From the NCBI GenBank assembly GCA_900553365.1, contig USDL01000026.1, positions 1 to 14,026 on the forward strand: a stretch of 14,026 bases of DNA, in the 5' to 3' direction. Shown piece by piece: positions 1 through 7,292 of the stretch (positions within the stretch are counted from its first letter, which is position 1; each line of letters begins with the position of its first letter). Position numbers and translations under genes: made by a program. This stretch comes from an uncultured Clostridium sp. (lineage in GTDB: Bacteria; Bacillota; Clostridia; TANB77; CAG-508). The notes under the pieces were generated by a model. It searched no databases and had not been told where the DNA came from. It saw only the letters and a program-made list of their open reading frames with translations.

Positions 1-109
1 CTACTTTTCGTTTAGACCCCTACTTTATGTAGCGCTGTAGGCTTGCAGGCGATAATTTAATTAAATAAATCAAAACTATCAGCCACAATTTACAAAGGAG
101 GAAATTTTA
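1..109. other. Gene-free left edge, GC-rich first 50 bases
   Basis: No open frame of useful length crosses these bases on the + strand: all three frames stop within the first 40 bases, so at most the last dozen codons of an upstream gene could be present, and none is recognisable. About 24 of the first 50 bases are G or C, against roughly 30% in the rest of the window. The block contains CTAC-TTTAT-GTAG (20-32) and a bulged stem at about 33-51, neither followed by a T-run. It could be the end of a structured RNA, a repeat, or the tail of a gene outside the window. From base 54 on the sequence is AT-rich leader for the next gene. Confidence 0.4.
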
Positions 110-844
110 ATGGCATACATTAATGATGTTCACATTCTATGGTATGTACTAGTTGCATTTCTTGGAGGTGTAATTGGGCAATTTATAGAGTATATAAATT
201 TAGCGTTTCTAAACGAAAGAAAAATTTTATCCAAAGAAACATACAGAAAATACAAATTAGAGGGTAAAATAAATTACTGGCTAATAATAATAAATGCAGT
301 AATGTACATCTTATTATTATACAGGTTCAAACTTAGTCTTGATTTTGCAAGATTTTGCATACTTACTCCAATGCTTATATCTGCATTTATAATAGACTAT
401 AAAATTCAAATAATACCAAACAGATTAAATCTAACAATGTTTGAGGTAGGCCTTGTATTTGCATTTATTTATGGAATACAAAACTTAAATTTAGCAAAGG
501 ACATGCTACTTGGAATGTTTGTTGGTGGAGGAATATTTTTATTAATAACACTAATAGGAGGACTAATTGCAGGGAAAGAAGCTATGGGCTTAGGAGATGT
601 AAAGCTAATGGGTGCCTTAGGCTTGTATTTTGGAATGATAGGCATATCAATAATATCAGTTCTTTCCTTTACAATAGGAGGCGTAATTAGTATAATTATA
701 CTAATTGCAAGAAAAAATAGAGAAGATGGATACATTCCATTTGGACCCTTTATTGTTATCGCAACCACAATAGCAATATTTGTTCCAATAAACACATTAT
801 ATGATTTATTAATAAGAGTTTTTTCGCTAGGATTGATAAAGTAA
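110..844 (+). CDS. A24 family prepilin peptidase-like membrane protease
   Basis: Integral-membrane aspartic protease of the type 4 prepilin peptidase (A24) family, which cleaves the leader from prepilins or pseudopilins at the inner face of the membrane. The 244-residue protein is very hydrophobic, with about seven likely membrane segments. The two catalytic aspartates are visible: D96 in a D-x6-IPN context (IPN at 102-104) and D163 in GLGDVKL; a YIPFGPF motif follows at 208-214, as in the family. The N-terminal part (about 17-30) corresponds to the region before the cytoplasmic loop in PilD, but the usual GS-x-N-V-x-R-x-P signature is degenerate and there is no CxxC zinc pair, so the methyltransferase function is probably absent. 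The start is fixed by AAAGGAGG at 94-101, eight bases ahead of ATG. No pilin genes are visible nearby. It is followed after 17 bases by the M24 peptidase gene. Family call is firm; the substrate is unknown. Confidence 0.88.
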   Translation: MAYINDVHILWYVLVAFLGGVIGQFIEYINLAFLNERKILSKETYRKYKLEGKINYWLIIINAVMYILLLYRFKLSLDFARFCILTPMLISAFIIDYKIQIIPNRLNLTMFEVGLVFAFIYGIQNLNLAKDMLLGMFVGGGIFLLITLIGGLIAGKEAMGLGDVKLMGALGLYFGMIGISIISVLSFTIGGVISIIILIARKNREDGYIPFGPFIVIATTIAIFVPINTLYDLLIRVFSLGLIK

Positions 845-861
845 AAGGAAGGTGTTTTTCT

Positions 862-1923
862 ATGAATGAAAAAATAAGACTTTTACGAGAGAGGTTAAGG
901 AGTTTAAAAATGGAGGGAATGATAGTTACAAACCCTGTTAGCATAAAATACTTAACCAATATAGAAAACGAAGGAACACTACTAATTACTAGAAAAGAAA
1001 ACATTTTTTTAACATATACTATGTTTTTAGAGAGTGTAAAAAACACAGTAACAATAAATGATGAAATAATAGTGGCAGATTTTAGAGATGTAAGTAAAGA
1101 TGAATACGAAAATTTCTTTTTGTTTTGCGAAAACATTGGCTTTGAGGAAAACTATGTAACTTACAAGCAATATCATTATTTAAAACAAAAATACAGAGTA
1201 AATAATCTAGCAGAAACAGAAAACATAATTGAAAAGCTAAGAGCAGTAAAAGACCAAGATGAAATAAGCAAAATAAAAAAAGCCTGTGAATTAACAGATA
1301 AATGCTTTAACCACTTATTAGAATTTATAAAAATAGGAACAACAGAAAAGGAAATAGCGTTAGAAATTGAAATATTCTTTAGAACAAATGGTGCTGAAGG
1401 CTTAGCTTTTGATCCAGTTGTAGCAATAGGCCAAAATAGTGCAAACCCACATTGGAAACCAACAGATAGAGCAGTAAAAATGGCAGATTTAATATTAATA
1501 GATATGGGTTGTAAATATGAAGGATATTGCTCAGACATGACAAGAACTATATTTATGGGATGCATACTTGAAGAAATTAAACCAGTATATGATTTAGTAC
1601 TTAAAAATCAATTATATACAACTCAAGAAATAAAAGAATATGCAAGCATAAAAACACTATCACAAATGGTAGAAAGTAATTTCAAGCTAAATAATTTTGA
1701 TTTAATACACTCATTAGGTCATAGTATTGGAATGGAAACACATGAAATTCCATATATTAATTCAAAAAATGATACATTTTTAAAAGAAAATATGGTAATC
1801 GCAAATGAACCAGGTATCTATATTCCAGATAAATATGGAATAAGAATAGAAGATACAATTTTAGTAGAAAAAAATGGCTGTACGGTGCTTACCAAATCAC
1901 CTAAAAATTATGTAATAATATAA
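862..1923 (+). CDS. M24 family Xaa-Pro peptidase
   Basis: Cytoplasmic metallopeptidase that removes the N-terminal residue in front of proline (aminopeptidase P/prolidase group). An N-terminal creatinase-like domain covers about residues 1-125 and the pita-bread catalytic domain about 133-350. All five metal ligands of the family can be placed: D214 (LIDMG), D225 (SDMTRT), H287 (LGHSIG), E316 (NEPGIY) and E330 (RIED). The supporting histidines H197 (NPHW) and H294 (THEIP) are also present. At 353 residues it has the usual length of the short Firmicutes form. The ribosome binding site is the AAGGAAGGTG stretch around 845-854, and the gene lies 17 bases after the prepilin peptidase gene, so they are probably co-transcribed. 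A PepP-like gene directly before efp is a common arrangement in Firmicutes and fits a shared proline theme. Aminopeptidase versus dipeptidase specificity cannot be decided from sequence. Confidence 0.95.
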   Translation: MNEKIRLLRERLRSLKMEGMIVTNPVSIKYLTNIENEGTLLITRKENIFLTYTMFLESVKNTVTINDEIIVADFRDVSKDEYENFFLFCENIGFEENYVTYKQYHYLKQKYRVNNLAETENIIEKLRAVKDQDEISKIKKACELTDKCFNHLLEFIKIGTTEKEIALEIEIFFRTNGAEGLAFDPVVAIGQNSANPHWKPTDRAVKMADLILIDMGCKYEGYCSDMTRTIFMGCILEEIKPVYDLVLKNQLYTTQEIKEYASIKTLSQMVESNFKLNNFDLIHSLGHSIGMETHEIPYINSKNDTFLKENMVIANEPGIYIPDKYGIRIEDTILVEKNGCTVLTKSPKNYVII

Positions 1924-1939
1924 AATAGGGGAAAACAGC

Positions 1940-1968
1940 TTGATTTTTACATGAAAATATAGTAAAAT
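1940..1968 (+). promoter_or_regulatory. Promoter for efp
   Basis: TTGATT at 1940-1945 and TAAAAT at 1963-1968 are separated by 17 bases, a good match to the housekeeping sigma factor consensus. It sits in the 87-base gap after the M24 gene and about 43 bases before the efp start, so efp can be transcribed on its own as well as by read-through (no terminator is visible in the gap). Not tested; the AT-rich background makes chance matches possible. Confidence 0.55.
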
Positions 1969-2010
1969 AAATAAGTTAGTATAATTTTTAAAAGAAAGAG
2001 GTATGATAAT

Positions 2011-2580
2011 ATGGCAGAAGTTTATATGGCAGGAGATGTTAGAAACGGAACAACATTTGAATTAGATGGTTCTGTATACAAAGTAGTTGAATTTCAACAC
2101 GTAAAACCAGGAAAGGGAGCTGCATTTGTTAGAACAAAGCTAAAAAACGTAATCAATGGTTCAGTTTTAGAAAGAACATTTAACCCATCAGAAAAATTAC
2201 AAGGTGCAGATATTGAAAAAAGAGAAATGCAATATCTATACGCAGATGGAGATTTATATTATTTCATGGATAATGAAACTTATGACCAAATTCCACTTAA
2301 CAAATCAGAATTAGGAGATATGTTAAAATTCTTAAAAGAAAACATGATGGTAAAAACATTAGCATTTAAAGGAAAAATATTTGCGATTGAACCACCAATG
2401 TTTGTAGAGTTAGAAGTTACATATACAGAGCCAGGATTTAGTGGTAATACAGCAGGTGCTGGAGCAACAAAACCAGCTGAACTTGAAACAGGTGCTACAA
2501 TAAATGTTCCACTATTTGTAAATACAGGTGACAAAATTAGAATAGATACAAGAACTGGCGAATACATGGAAAGAGTATAA
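2011..2580 (+). CDS. efp: Elongation factor P
   Basis: Translation factor that binds the ribosome between P and E sites and helps peptide-bond formation at consecutive prolines. The 189-residue protein (family about 185-190) aligns along its length with EF-P: an N-terminal KOW-like domain carrying FQHVKPGKGAAFVR, with K35 at the loop tip where the family is modified; a middle domain with TMQYLY-like REMQYLYADGD; and a C-terminal OB domain ending in the signature stretch with KPAELETG and VPLFVNTGDKIRIDTRTGEYMERV. The KPGKG tip is the Bacillus-like form, whose lysine carries 5-aminopentanol in B. subtilis; no lysine-modifying genes (epmA/epmB) are seen here. AAAGAGGT at 1995-2002 is the ribosome binding site. 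It has a likely promoter of its own at 1940 and is followed after 43 bases by the zinc-ribbon gene. Confidence 0.98.
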   Translation: MAEVYMAGDVRNGTTFELDGSVYKVVEFQHVKPGKGAAFVRTKLKNVINGSVLERTFNPSEKLQGADIEKREMQYLYADGDLYYFMDNETYDQIPLNKSELGDMLKFLKENMMVKTLAFKGKIFAIEPPMFVELEVTYTEPGFSGNTAGAGATKPAELETGATINVPLFVNTGDKIRIDTRTGEYMERV

Positions 2581-2623
2581 CACTTTAAGAAAAATTTAAA
2601 AAGTAATACGGAGGAACTTTTAA

Positions 2624-3103
2624 ATGGCAGATTTTAATTCAAACTTTAAGAAAATTTTACAAAATTTAGAGAATAATATTAAGGATAAAGAAGCTTTAGA
2701 AGCTGCAAAGGTTGAAATATTTAATCTTTACAACTTTTTCCTTGATGAAATTACAGAACTTGAGCAAACTATGAATAAAAAGCTTTTAGCAATAGCAGAA
2801 AGCCAATTACATGTTGAAGAACAAATAAAAACAATGAATAAAAGCATAAAAAATATTGAAAAAGATATATATATGGATGACGATACAGAAAATGAAGATT
2901 GTGATATTGAAATAAAATGCCCATATTGCAATGAAACTTTTTCAGCTGAAATGAATGACATTACTGCTCAAGAAATAATATGCCCAGAATGTAACAACAC
3001 AATAGAATTAGACTGGGGAGAAGATGATGAATGTGGTTGCAGTGATATGGGATGTGATTGCTGCTCACATGATTGCCATCATGATGAAGATGACGATATG
3101 TAA
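2624..3103 (+). CDS. CD1247-like coiled-coil zinc-ribbon protein with Cys/His-rich acidic tail
   Basis: Function unknown. The 159-residue protein has three parts: an alpha-helical, probably coiled-coil region (about 1-82) with many Lys/Glu; a zinc ribbon of the form CPYC (99-102) ... CPEC (120-123), which should hold one zinc; and a short acidic tail (130-159) with six further cysteines (137, 139, 144, 146, 147, 151) and histidines 149, 152 and 153 between Asp/Glu runs. The layout resembles the Clostridia proteins annotated as CD1247 N-terminal domain-containing, which as I recall often follow efp; I could not confirm this by search. The start is set by GGAGGA at 2610-2615. It lies 43 bases after efp with no terminator between, so it probably shares the efp transcript. 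A zinc-dependent binding or metal-storing role is possible but is inference only. Confidence 0.82.
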   Translation: MADFNSNFKKILQNLENNIKDKEALEAAKVEIFNLYNFFLDEITELEQTMNKKLLAIAESQLHVEEQIKTMNKSIKNIEKDIYMDDDTENEDCDIEIKCPYCNETFSAEMNDITAQEIICPECNNTIELDWGEDDECGCSDMGCDCCSHDCHHDEDDDM

Positions 3104-3106
3104 TAT

Positions 3107-3139
3107 AAAAAAAAGGTGCTTAAAACAGCATCTTTTTTT
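3107..3139. terminator. Bidirectional intrinsic terminator
   Basis: GGTGCT (3115-3120) pairs with AGCATC (3127-3132) across the loop TAAAAC, with one G-T pair. Eight A on the left and seven T on the right extend the stem and give a T-run to both strands. It lies between the converging zinc-ribbon gene and the M23 peptidase gene, whose stop codons are at 3101-3103 and 3144-3146, and probably ends both transcripts. Confidence 0.85.
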
Positions 3140-3143
3140 ATTT

Positions 3144-3734
3144 TTAGTAAGGCAAATAGGAAAGTGGATTTGTATGTTTTCCATCAATATATAATGAAAA
3201 ATGAAGATGAGGCCCAGTTGTTGCACCATTTGTAGGATTACCGTTTGAATCTTTAAACTTATTATTAGGAACACCATAAACATTTTTAGGACCAACTGTT
3301 GCAATAACATCACCTTTATTTACAACTTGCCCAACATACACTAAAAAATATGGAGATACATGTGAGTAGTTAGCTGTATATGTTCCATCTGTAATTCGAA
3401 TAGTATAGCCATTTGCCTCATAAAATCCAATATAAGTTACTGTACCAGAAAACGCGGCTAAGATTTTAGAACCCGCAGTAGCACCAATATCAATACCTGC
3501 ATGAAAAACTCCAGCACCACTTGTTGGAGCTTTTCTATACCCATAAGGTGAAGTTATAGTTTTGTACCCAGGTGTTGGCCATACAAAATTGCTATTAGAG
3601 AAATCAAGCTCTAGACTATCCGCTTCCAATAAATTTGAACCATCAGCAGAATTTAACAAAAATACTAATCCAGTAAAACATATAAAAATAAATAGTAAAA
3701 TTATAAAAAAATGCTTTTGAAAACTAAAAAACAT
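3144..3734 (-). CDS. Membrane-anchored M23 (LytM-like) peptidase
   Basis: Probable zinc endopeptidase that cuts cross-link peptides in peptidoglycan, acting outside the membrane. The 196-residue protein starts with a single hydrophobic segment (about 9-28) that is a signal anchor or uncleaved signal, then a short linker and one M23 domain. Zinc ligands are H78 and D82 (HAGID) and H178 (the second His of HLH); H125 (YSHVS) and H176 match the catalytic histidines, so all active-site positions are intact. The open frame extends 19 codons further upstream, but GGAGG (3748-3744 on the - strand) sits nine bases before the ATG at 3734, so I use that start. A -10/-35 pair lies at 3783-3811 on the same strand. 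No SH3, LysM or coiled-coil domain is present. A role in cell division or sporulation cannot be told from context. Confidence 0.93.
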   Translation of the reverse strand: MFFSFQKHFFIILLFIFICFTGLVFLLNSADGSNLLEADSLELDFSNSNFVWPTPGYKTITSPYGYRKAPTSGAGVFHAGIDIGATAGSKILAAFSGTVTYIGFYEANGYTIRITDGTYTANYSHVSPYFLVYVGQVVNKGDVIATVGPKNVYGVPNNKFKDSNGNPTNGATTGPHLHFSLYIDGKHTNPLSYLPY

Positions 3735-3743
3735 AGAAAAAAA

Positions 3744-3748
3744 CCTCC
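3744..3748 (-). promoter_or_regulatory. Ribosome binding site fixing the M23 gene start
   Basis: CCTCC on the + strand reads GGAGG on the - strand, nine bases before the ATG at 3734. This places the start 19 codons inside the longer open frame. Confidence 0.85.
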
Positions 3749-3782
3749 AAAGAATAAAAAAATAGAATATAAATATAAACGC

Positions 3783-3811
3783 ATTATACAATAGATATGA
3801 AAGAAAAACAA
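3783..3811 (-). promoter_or_regulatory. Promoter for the M23 peptidase gene
   Basis: On the - strand TTGTTT (3811-3806) and a perfect TATAAT (3788-3783) are separated by 17 bases. Transcription would begin near 3776, giving a leader of about 40 bases. Confidence 0.75.
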
Positions 3812-3839
3812 TAAATAAACAAAAATTTTTCTAAAAATA

Positions 3840-3868
3840 TTGAAAAAAAAGCTCTTATGTGGTATATA
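3840..3868 (+). promoter_or_regulatory. Promoter for adhE
   Basis: TTGAAA (3840-3845) and TATATA (3863-3868) are 17 bases apart, with a TG one base before the -10 (extended -10). A shifted -10, TATACT at 3865, is also possible. Transcription should begin near 3875, only about 19 bases before the ATG, so the leader holds little more than the ribosome binding site. I saw no palindrome matching the Rex consensus nearby. Confidence 0.7.
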
Positions 3869-3893
3869 CTATAAAGGAAAAGAGGGAAAAGAT

Positions 3894-6500
3894 ATGAGTG
3901 AAGAAAGAAAAATTGTAGATAATGTTGAAAGCTTAGAAGAAGCACTTGTAAGAATACGTAAAGCCCAAGCTGAATTTGGTAAATTTTCACAAGAACAAGT
4001 TGATAAAATTTTCCAAGCAGCAGCAATAGCAGCAAACCAAGCAAGAATTCCACTTGCAGAAATGGCTGTAGCTGAAACTGGAATGGGTATTGTAGAAGAT
4101 AAGGTTATTAAAAACCATTTTGCCTCAGAGTATATTTATAATGCTTATAGGCACACAAAAACTTGTGGAATAATTGAAGAAGACAAGGCTTATGGAATAA
4201 AGAAATTAGCAGAACCAATAGGTGTTATTGCAGCTGTTATCCCAACAACAAATCCAACTTCAACAGCTATTTTTAAAACATTAATAGCACTAAAAACAAG
4301 AAATGGAATTATTATAAGTCCACATCCAAGAGCTAAAAATTCCACAATTTCGGCAGCAAAGGTAGTTTTAGATGCTGCTGTTAAAGCAGGAGCACCAGAA
4401 GGCATAATAGATTGGATAGATGCTCCATCATTAGAATTAACAAACTTAGTAATGAAAGAAGCAGACACTATTTTAGCAACAGGTGGACCAGGAATGGTTA
4501 AAGCAGCTTATTCAAGCGGAAAACCAGCACTAGGTGTTGGACCAGGAAATACACCAGCTGTAATTGATGATTCAGCTGATATACTATTAGCAGTTAATTC
4601 AATTATACATTCAAAAACATTTGATAATGGTATGATATGTGCATCAGAACAATCTGTAATTGTTTTAGATAGCATATATGATAAAGTAAAACAAGAATTT
4701 GCAGATAGAGGTTGCTATTTCCTAAAAAATGACGAAATTGATAAAGTTCGTAAAACAATGATAATAAATGGAGCACTAAACTCTAAAATAGTAGGTCAAA
4801 AAGCACATACTATTGCAGAACTTGCAGGAGTAACAGTTCCAGAAACTACAAAAATATTAATAGGTGAAGTTGAGAGTGTAGATTTATCAGAAGAATTTGC
4901 ACATGAAAAATTATCACCAGTTTTAGCAATGTATAGAGCAAAAGACTTTGATGAAGCAGTAGAAAAAGCTGAAAAATTAATAGAAGATGGAGGACTTGGA
5001 CACACATCATCACTATATGTTAATGTTCAAACAGGAACAGAAAAAATTGAAAAGTTCTCACACATAATGAAAACATCTAGAATATTAGTAAACACACCAT
5101 CATCACAAGGTGGTATTGGAGATTTATATAACTTCAAACTAGCACCATCACTAACCTTAGGTTGTGGCTCTTGGGGAGGCAACTCAGTTTCAGAAAATGT
5201 TGGAGTAAAACATTTGTTAAATATTAAAACAATAGCAGAGAGGAGAGAAAATATGCTTTGGTTTAGAGCACCTGAAAAGGTATATATTAAAAAAGGTTGC
5301 TTACCTGTTGCACTAAATGAACTAAAAACTGTAATGGGTAAGAAAAGAGTATTTATAGTAACAGATGAGTTTTTATTTACACATGGTTATACAAAACCAA
5401 TAACAGATAAATTAGATGAACTTGGAATATCACACACTACATTCTTCAATGTTCAACCAGATCCAACACTTGCTAGTGCAAAAGAAGGAGCAAAAGCAAT
5501 GGAAGGATTTAAACCTGATTGTATAATAGCAATAGGTGGCGGAAGTGCAATGGACGCTGGAAAAATTATGTGGGTACTATATGAACATCCAGAAGTTGAT
5601 TTTATGGATATGGCAATGAGATTCTCAGATATAAGAAAAAGAGTTTATACATTCCCTAAAATGGGTGAAAAAGCATATTTTATTGCAATACCAACATCAA
5701 GTGGAACAGGTTCAGAAGTAACACCATTTGCAGTTATAACAGATGAGCAAACTGGAATAAAATATCCTCTTGCAGATTATGAATTAATGCCAAAAATGGC
5801 TATTGTAGACGCAGATATGATGATGGACGCACCAAAAGGCTTAACATCAGCATCTGGAATTGATGCAGTAACACACGACTTAGAAGCTTATGCCTCAATG
5901 ATGGCAACAGACTACACAGATGGTCTAGCTTTACGTTCAATAAAAACAATATTCGAATACTTACCAACAGCTTATGAAAATGGAAAAGATGTAGTTGCTA
6001 GAGAAAAAATGGCAAATGCAGCAACAATGGCAGGTATGGCTTTTGCAAACGCATTCTTAGGAGTATGCCATTCAATGGCACATAAATTAGGAGCATTTTA
6101 TCATATACCACATGGAATAGCAAATGCATTAATGATAGATATAGTTTTAAGATTTAACGCAAGCAAAACACCAACAAAAATGGGAACATTCCCACAATAT
6201 AGCTATCCACACACACTTGAAAGATATGCTGAAGTTGCAGATTACTTAGGCTTAGGAGGAAACACAAGCGAAGAAAAACTTGAAAACCTAATAAAAGCAA
6301 TAGACGAATTAAAAGAAAAAATTGGAATAAAGAAAACAATAAGAGATTATGGAGTAAATGAACAAGAATTCTTAGACAGACTAGATGACCTAAGCAAACA
6401 AGCATTTGATGATCAATGTACAGGAGCAAACCCAAGGTATCCTTTAATTGAAGAAATAAAACAAATGTATTTAGAAGCATATTATGGAGGTGAAAAATAA
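3894..6500 (+). CDS. adhE: Bifunctional acetaldehyde-CoA/alcohol dehydrogenase
   Basis: Reduces acetyl-CoA to acetaldehyde and then to ethanol with NADH, regenerating NAD+ in fermentation; AdhE enzymes form long spirosome filaments. The 868-residue protein has the normal fused layout. The N-terminal aldehyde dehydrogenase half (about 1-440) has the catalytic cysteine C249 in GMICASEQ and nucleotide-binding VGPGNTPA near 215-222. The C-terminal iron alcohol dehydrogenase half (about 455-868) has NAD motif GGGSAMDAGK (548-557) and iron ligands D657, H661 (GIDAVTH), H726 (CHSMAH) and H740 (PHG). An in-frame TTG at 3840 exists, but it is the -35 element of the promoter; the ATG at 3894 follows AGAGGG (3881-3886) and gives the family length. 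The stop codon overlaps the next start by one base. No key residue is missing. Confidence 0.98.
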   Translation: MSEERKIVDNVESLEEALVRIRKAQAEFGKFSQEQVDKIFQAAAIAANQARIPLAEMAVAETGMGIVEDKVIKNHFASEYIYNAYRHTKTCGIIEEDKAYGIKKLAEPIGVIAAVIPTTNPTSTAIFKTLIALKTRNGIIISPHPRAKNSTISAAKVVLDAAVKAGAPEGIIDWIDAPSLELTNLVMKEADTILATGGPGMVKAAYSSGKPALGVGPGNTPAVIDDSADILLAVNSIIHSKTFDNGMICASEQSVIVLDSIYDKVKQEFADRGCYFLKNDEIDKVRKTMIINGALNSKIVGQKAHTIAELAGVTVPETTKILIGEVESVDLSEEFAHEKLSPVLAMYRAKDFDEAVEKAEKLIEDGGLGHTSSLYVNVQTGTEKIEKFSHIMKTSRILVNTPSSQGGIGDLYNFKLAPSLTLGCGSWGGNSVSENVGVKHLLNIKTIAERRENMLWFRAPEKVYIKKGCLPVALNELKTVMGKKRVFIVTDEFLFTHGYTKPITDKLDELGISHTTFFNVQPDPTLASAKEGAKAMEGFKPDCIIAIGGGSAMDAGKIMWVLYEHPEVDFMDMAMRFSDIRKRVYTFPKMGEKAYFIAIPTSSGTGSEVTPFAVITDEQTGIKYPLADYELMPKMAIVDADMMMDAPKGLTSASGIDAVTHDLEAYASMMATDYTDGLALRSIKTIFEYLPTAYENGKDVVAREKMANAATMAGMAFANAFLGVCHSMAHKLGAFYHIPHGIANALMIDIVLRFNASKTPTKMGTFPQYSYPHTLERYAEVADYLGLGGNTSEEKLENLIKAIDELKEKIGIKKTIRDYGVNEQEFLDRLDDLSKQAFDDQCTGANPRYPLIEEIKQMYLEAYYGGEK
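6486..6492 (+). promoter_or_regulatory. Ribosome binding site inside the end of adhE
   Basis: GGAGGTG lies in the last codons of adhE, seven bases before the ATG at 6500. With the TAATG stop/start overlap it indicates translational coupling of the two genes. Confidence 0.85.
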
Positions 6501-7240
6501 TGGAAGTAATTGCTGAGAGAAAAACAAAAACAGTATATAGAGACAATGATAAAACAATAAAATTATTTATAGAAAATTATTCAAAATCAAACATTTTAAA
6601 TGAAGCACTAAACCAAACTAGAGTTGAAGAAACTGAGTTAAATGTACCAAAACTATTAGAAGTTACAAAAATCGAAAATAGATGGGCTTTAATTTCAGAA
6701 TATATTGAAGGGAAAAGTCTACAAGAGCTTATGGATGAAAACCCTGAAAAGCTTGATGAATATATGGATATGTTCATAAATGTTCAATTAAATATATTAT
6801 CAAAAACAGCTCCAATGCTTAATAAATTAAAAGACAAAATGGAGAGAAAAATAGCAGAAACAGATTTAAGCGATACAATAAAATTTGATTTAAACACAAG
6901 ACTAGCAGGTATGCCAAAACACAATAAAATATGCCATGGAGATTTTAACCCAAGTAATGTTATAATAAAACCAGATGGAATACCTTATGTAATAGACTGG
7001 GCACACGTAACACAAGGAAATAGTTCAGCAGATGCAGCAAGAACATATTTACTATTTAATTTAAGTGGTAAAAAAGAAGAAGCAGAGCTATATTTACAAA
7101 AATTTTCAGAAAAATCAAAAATAGAAAAAAGATATATACAAAAATGGATACCTATAGTAGCAGCAGCACATTTATCAAAAGCAAGTGAAGAAGAAAAAGC
7201 ATTTTTAATGAATTGGATAGATGTTGTTGATTACAACTAA
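6500..7240 (+). CDS. APH-family phosphotransferase, substrate unknown
   Basis: Small-molecule kinase of the aminoglycoside/choline kinase-like fold. The 246-residue protein shows a reduced N-lobe with a possible ATP-binding lysine K21 (TIKLF), a hinge-like region around 64-70 (LISEYIEG), the catalytic loop HGDFNPSN (146-153; D148 as base, N153 as metal ligand) and IDW with metal-binding D166. These are the Brenner-motif residues, so it is likely active. It overlaps adhE by one base (TAATG) with a strong ribosome binding site inside adhE, so the two are coupled. Similarity to drug-resistance kinases is only at fold level: nothing here shows antibiotic modification, and sugars, choline, thiamine-like compounds or a protein are equally possible. 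Base and codon use match the neighbours, so there is no sign of recent transfer. Confidence 0.85.
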   Translation: MEVIAERKTKTVYRDNDKTIKLFIENYSKSNILNEALNQTRVEETELNVPKLLEVTKIENRWALISEYIEGKSLQELMDENPEKLDEYMDMFINVQLNILSKTAPMLNKLKDKMERKIAETDLSDTIKFDLNTRLAGMPKHNKICHGDFNPSNVIIKPDGIPYVIDWAHVTQGNSSADAARTYLLFNLSGKKEEAELYLQKFSEKSKIEKRYIQKWIPIVAAAHLSKASEEEKAFLMNWIDVVDYN

Positions 7241-7248
7241 AAACAAAT

Positions 7249-7278
7249 TTTAGGTCACATACAAAAATGTGACCTAAA
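7249..7278. repeat. 12-bp perfect hairpin between kinase gene and popT
   Basis: TTTAGGTCACAT (7249-7260) and ATGTGACCTAAA (7267-7278) pair without mismatch around the loop ACAAAA. There is no T-run after either arm on the + strand, so it is not a standard terminator; the right arm ends two bases before the AGGAG of the next gene. It may be an RNA stem that separates expression of the two genes, or an operator-type palindrome. Confidence 0.8.
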
Positions 7279-7280
7279 TG

Positions 7281-7285
7281 AGGAG
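7281..7285 (+). promoter_or_regulatory. Ribosome binding site fixing the popT start
   Basis: AGGAG seven bases before the ATG at 7293. An in-frame ATG at 7278 overlaps the hairpin arm and has no ribosome binding site, so 7293 is preferred. Confidence 0.85.
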
Positions 7286-7292
7286 AAAAAAC

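Noticed and set aside
20..32. CTAC-TTTAT-GTAG stem reminiscent of the hairpin in type V (Cas12a) CRISPR repeats
   Set aside because: Only one copy, without the usual AATTT before it or a regular repeat/spacer pattern, and no cas gene in the window. Four-base stems of this kind arise easily.
3840..3893. TTG start giving adhE 18 extra residues
   Set aside because: The TTG is part of the -35 element of the likely promoter and lies upstream of the predicted transcript start; the ATG at 3894 has a proper ribosome binding site.
6500..7240. Antibiotic resistance kinase
   Set aside because: Only the general phosphotransferase motifs are shared; the gene is coupled to adhE and shows no mobile context, so resistance is not supported.
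7249..7278. CRP-type operator ahead of popT
   Set aside because: CRP sites read TGTGA-N6-TCACA; here the half-sites are in the opposite order (TCACA-like first), so the resemblance is only superficial.
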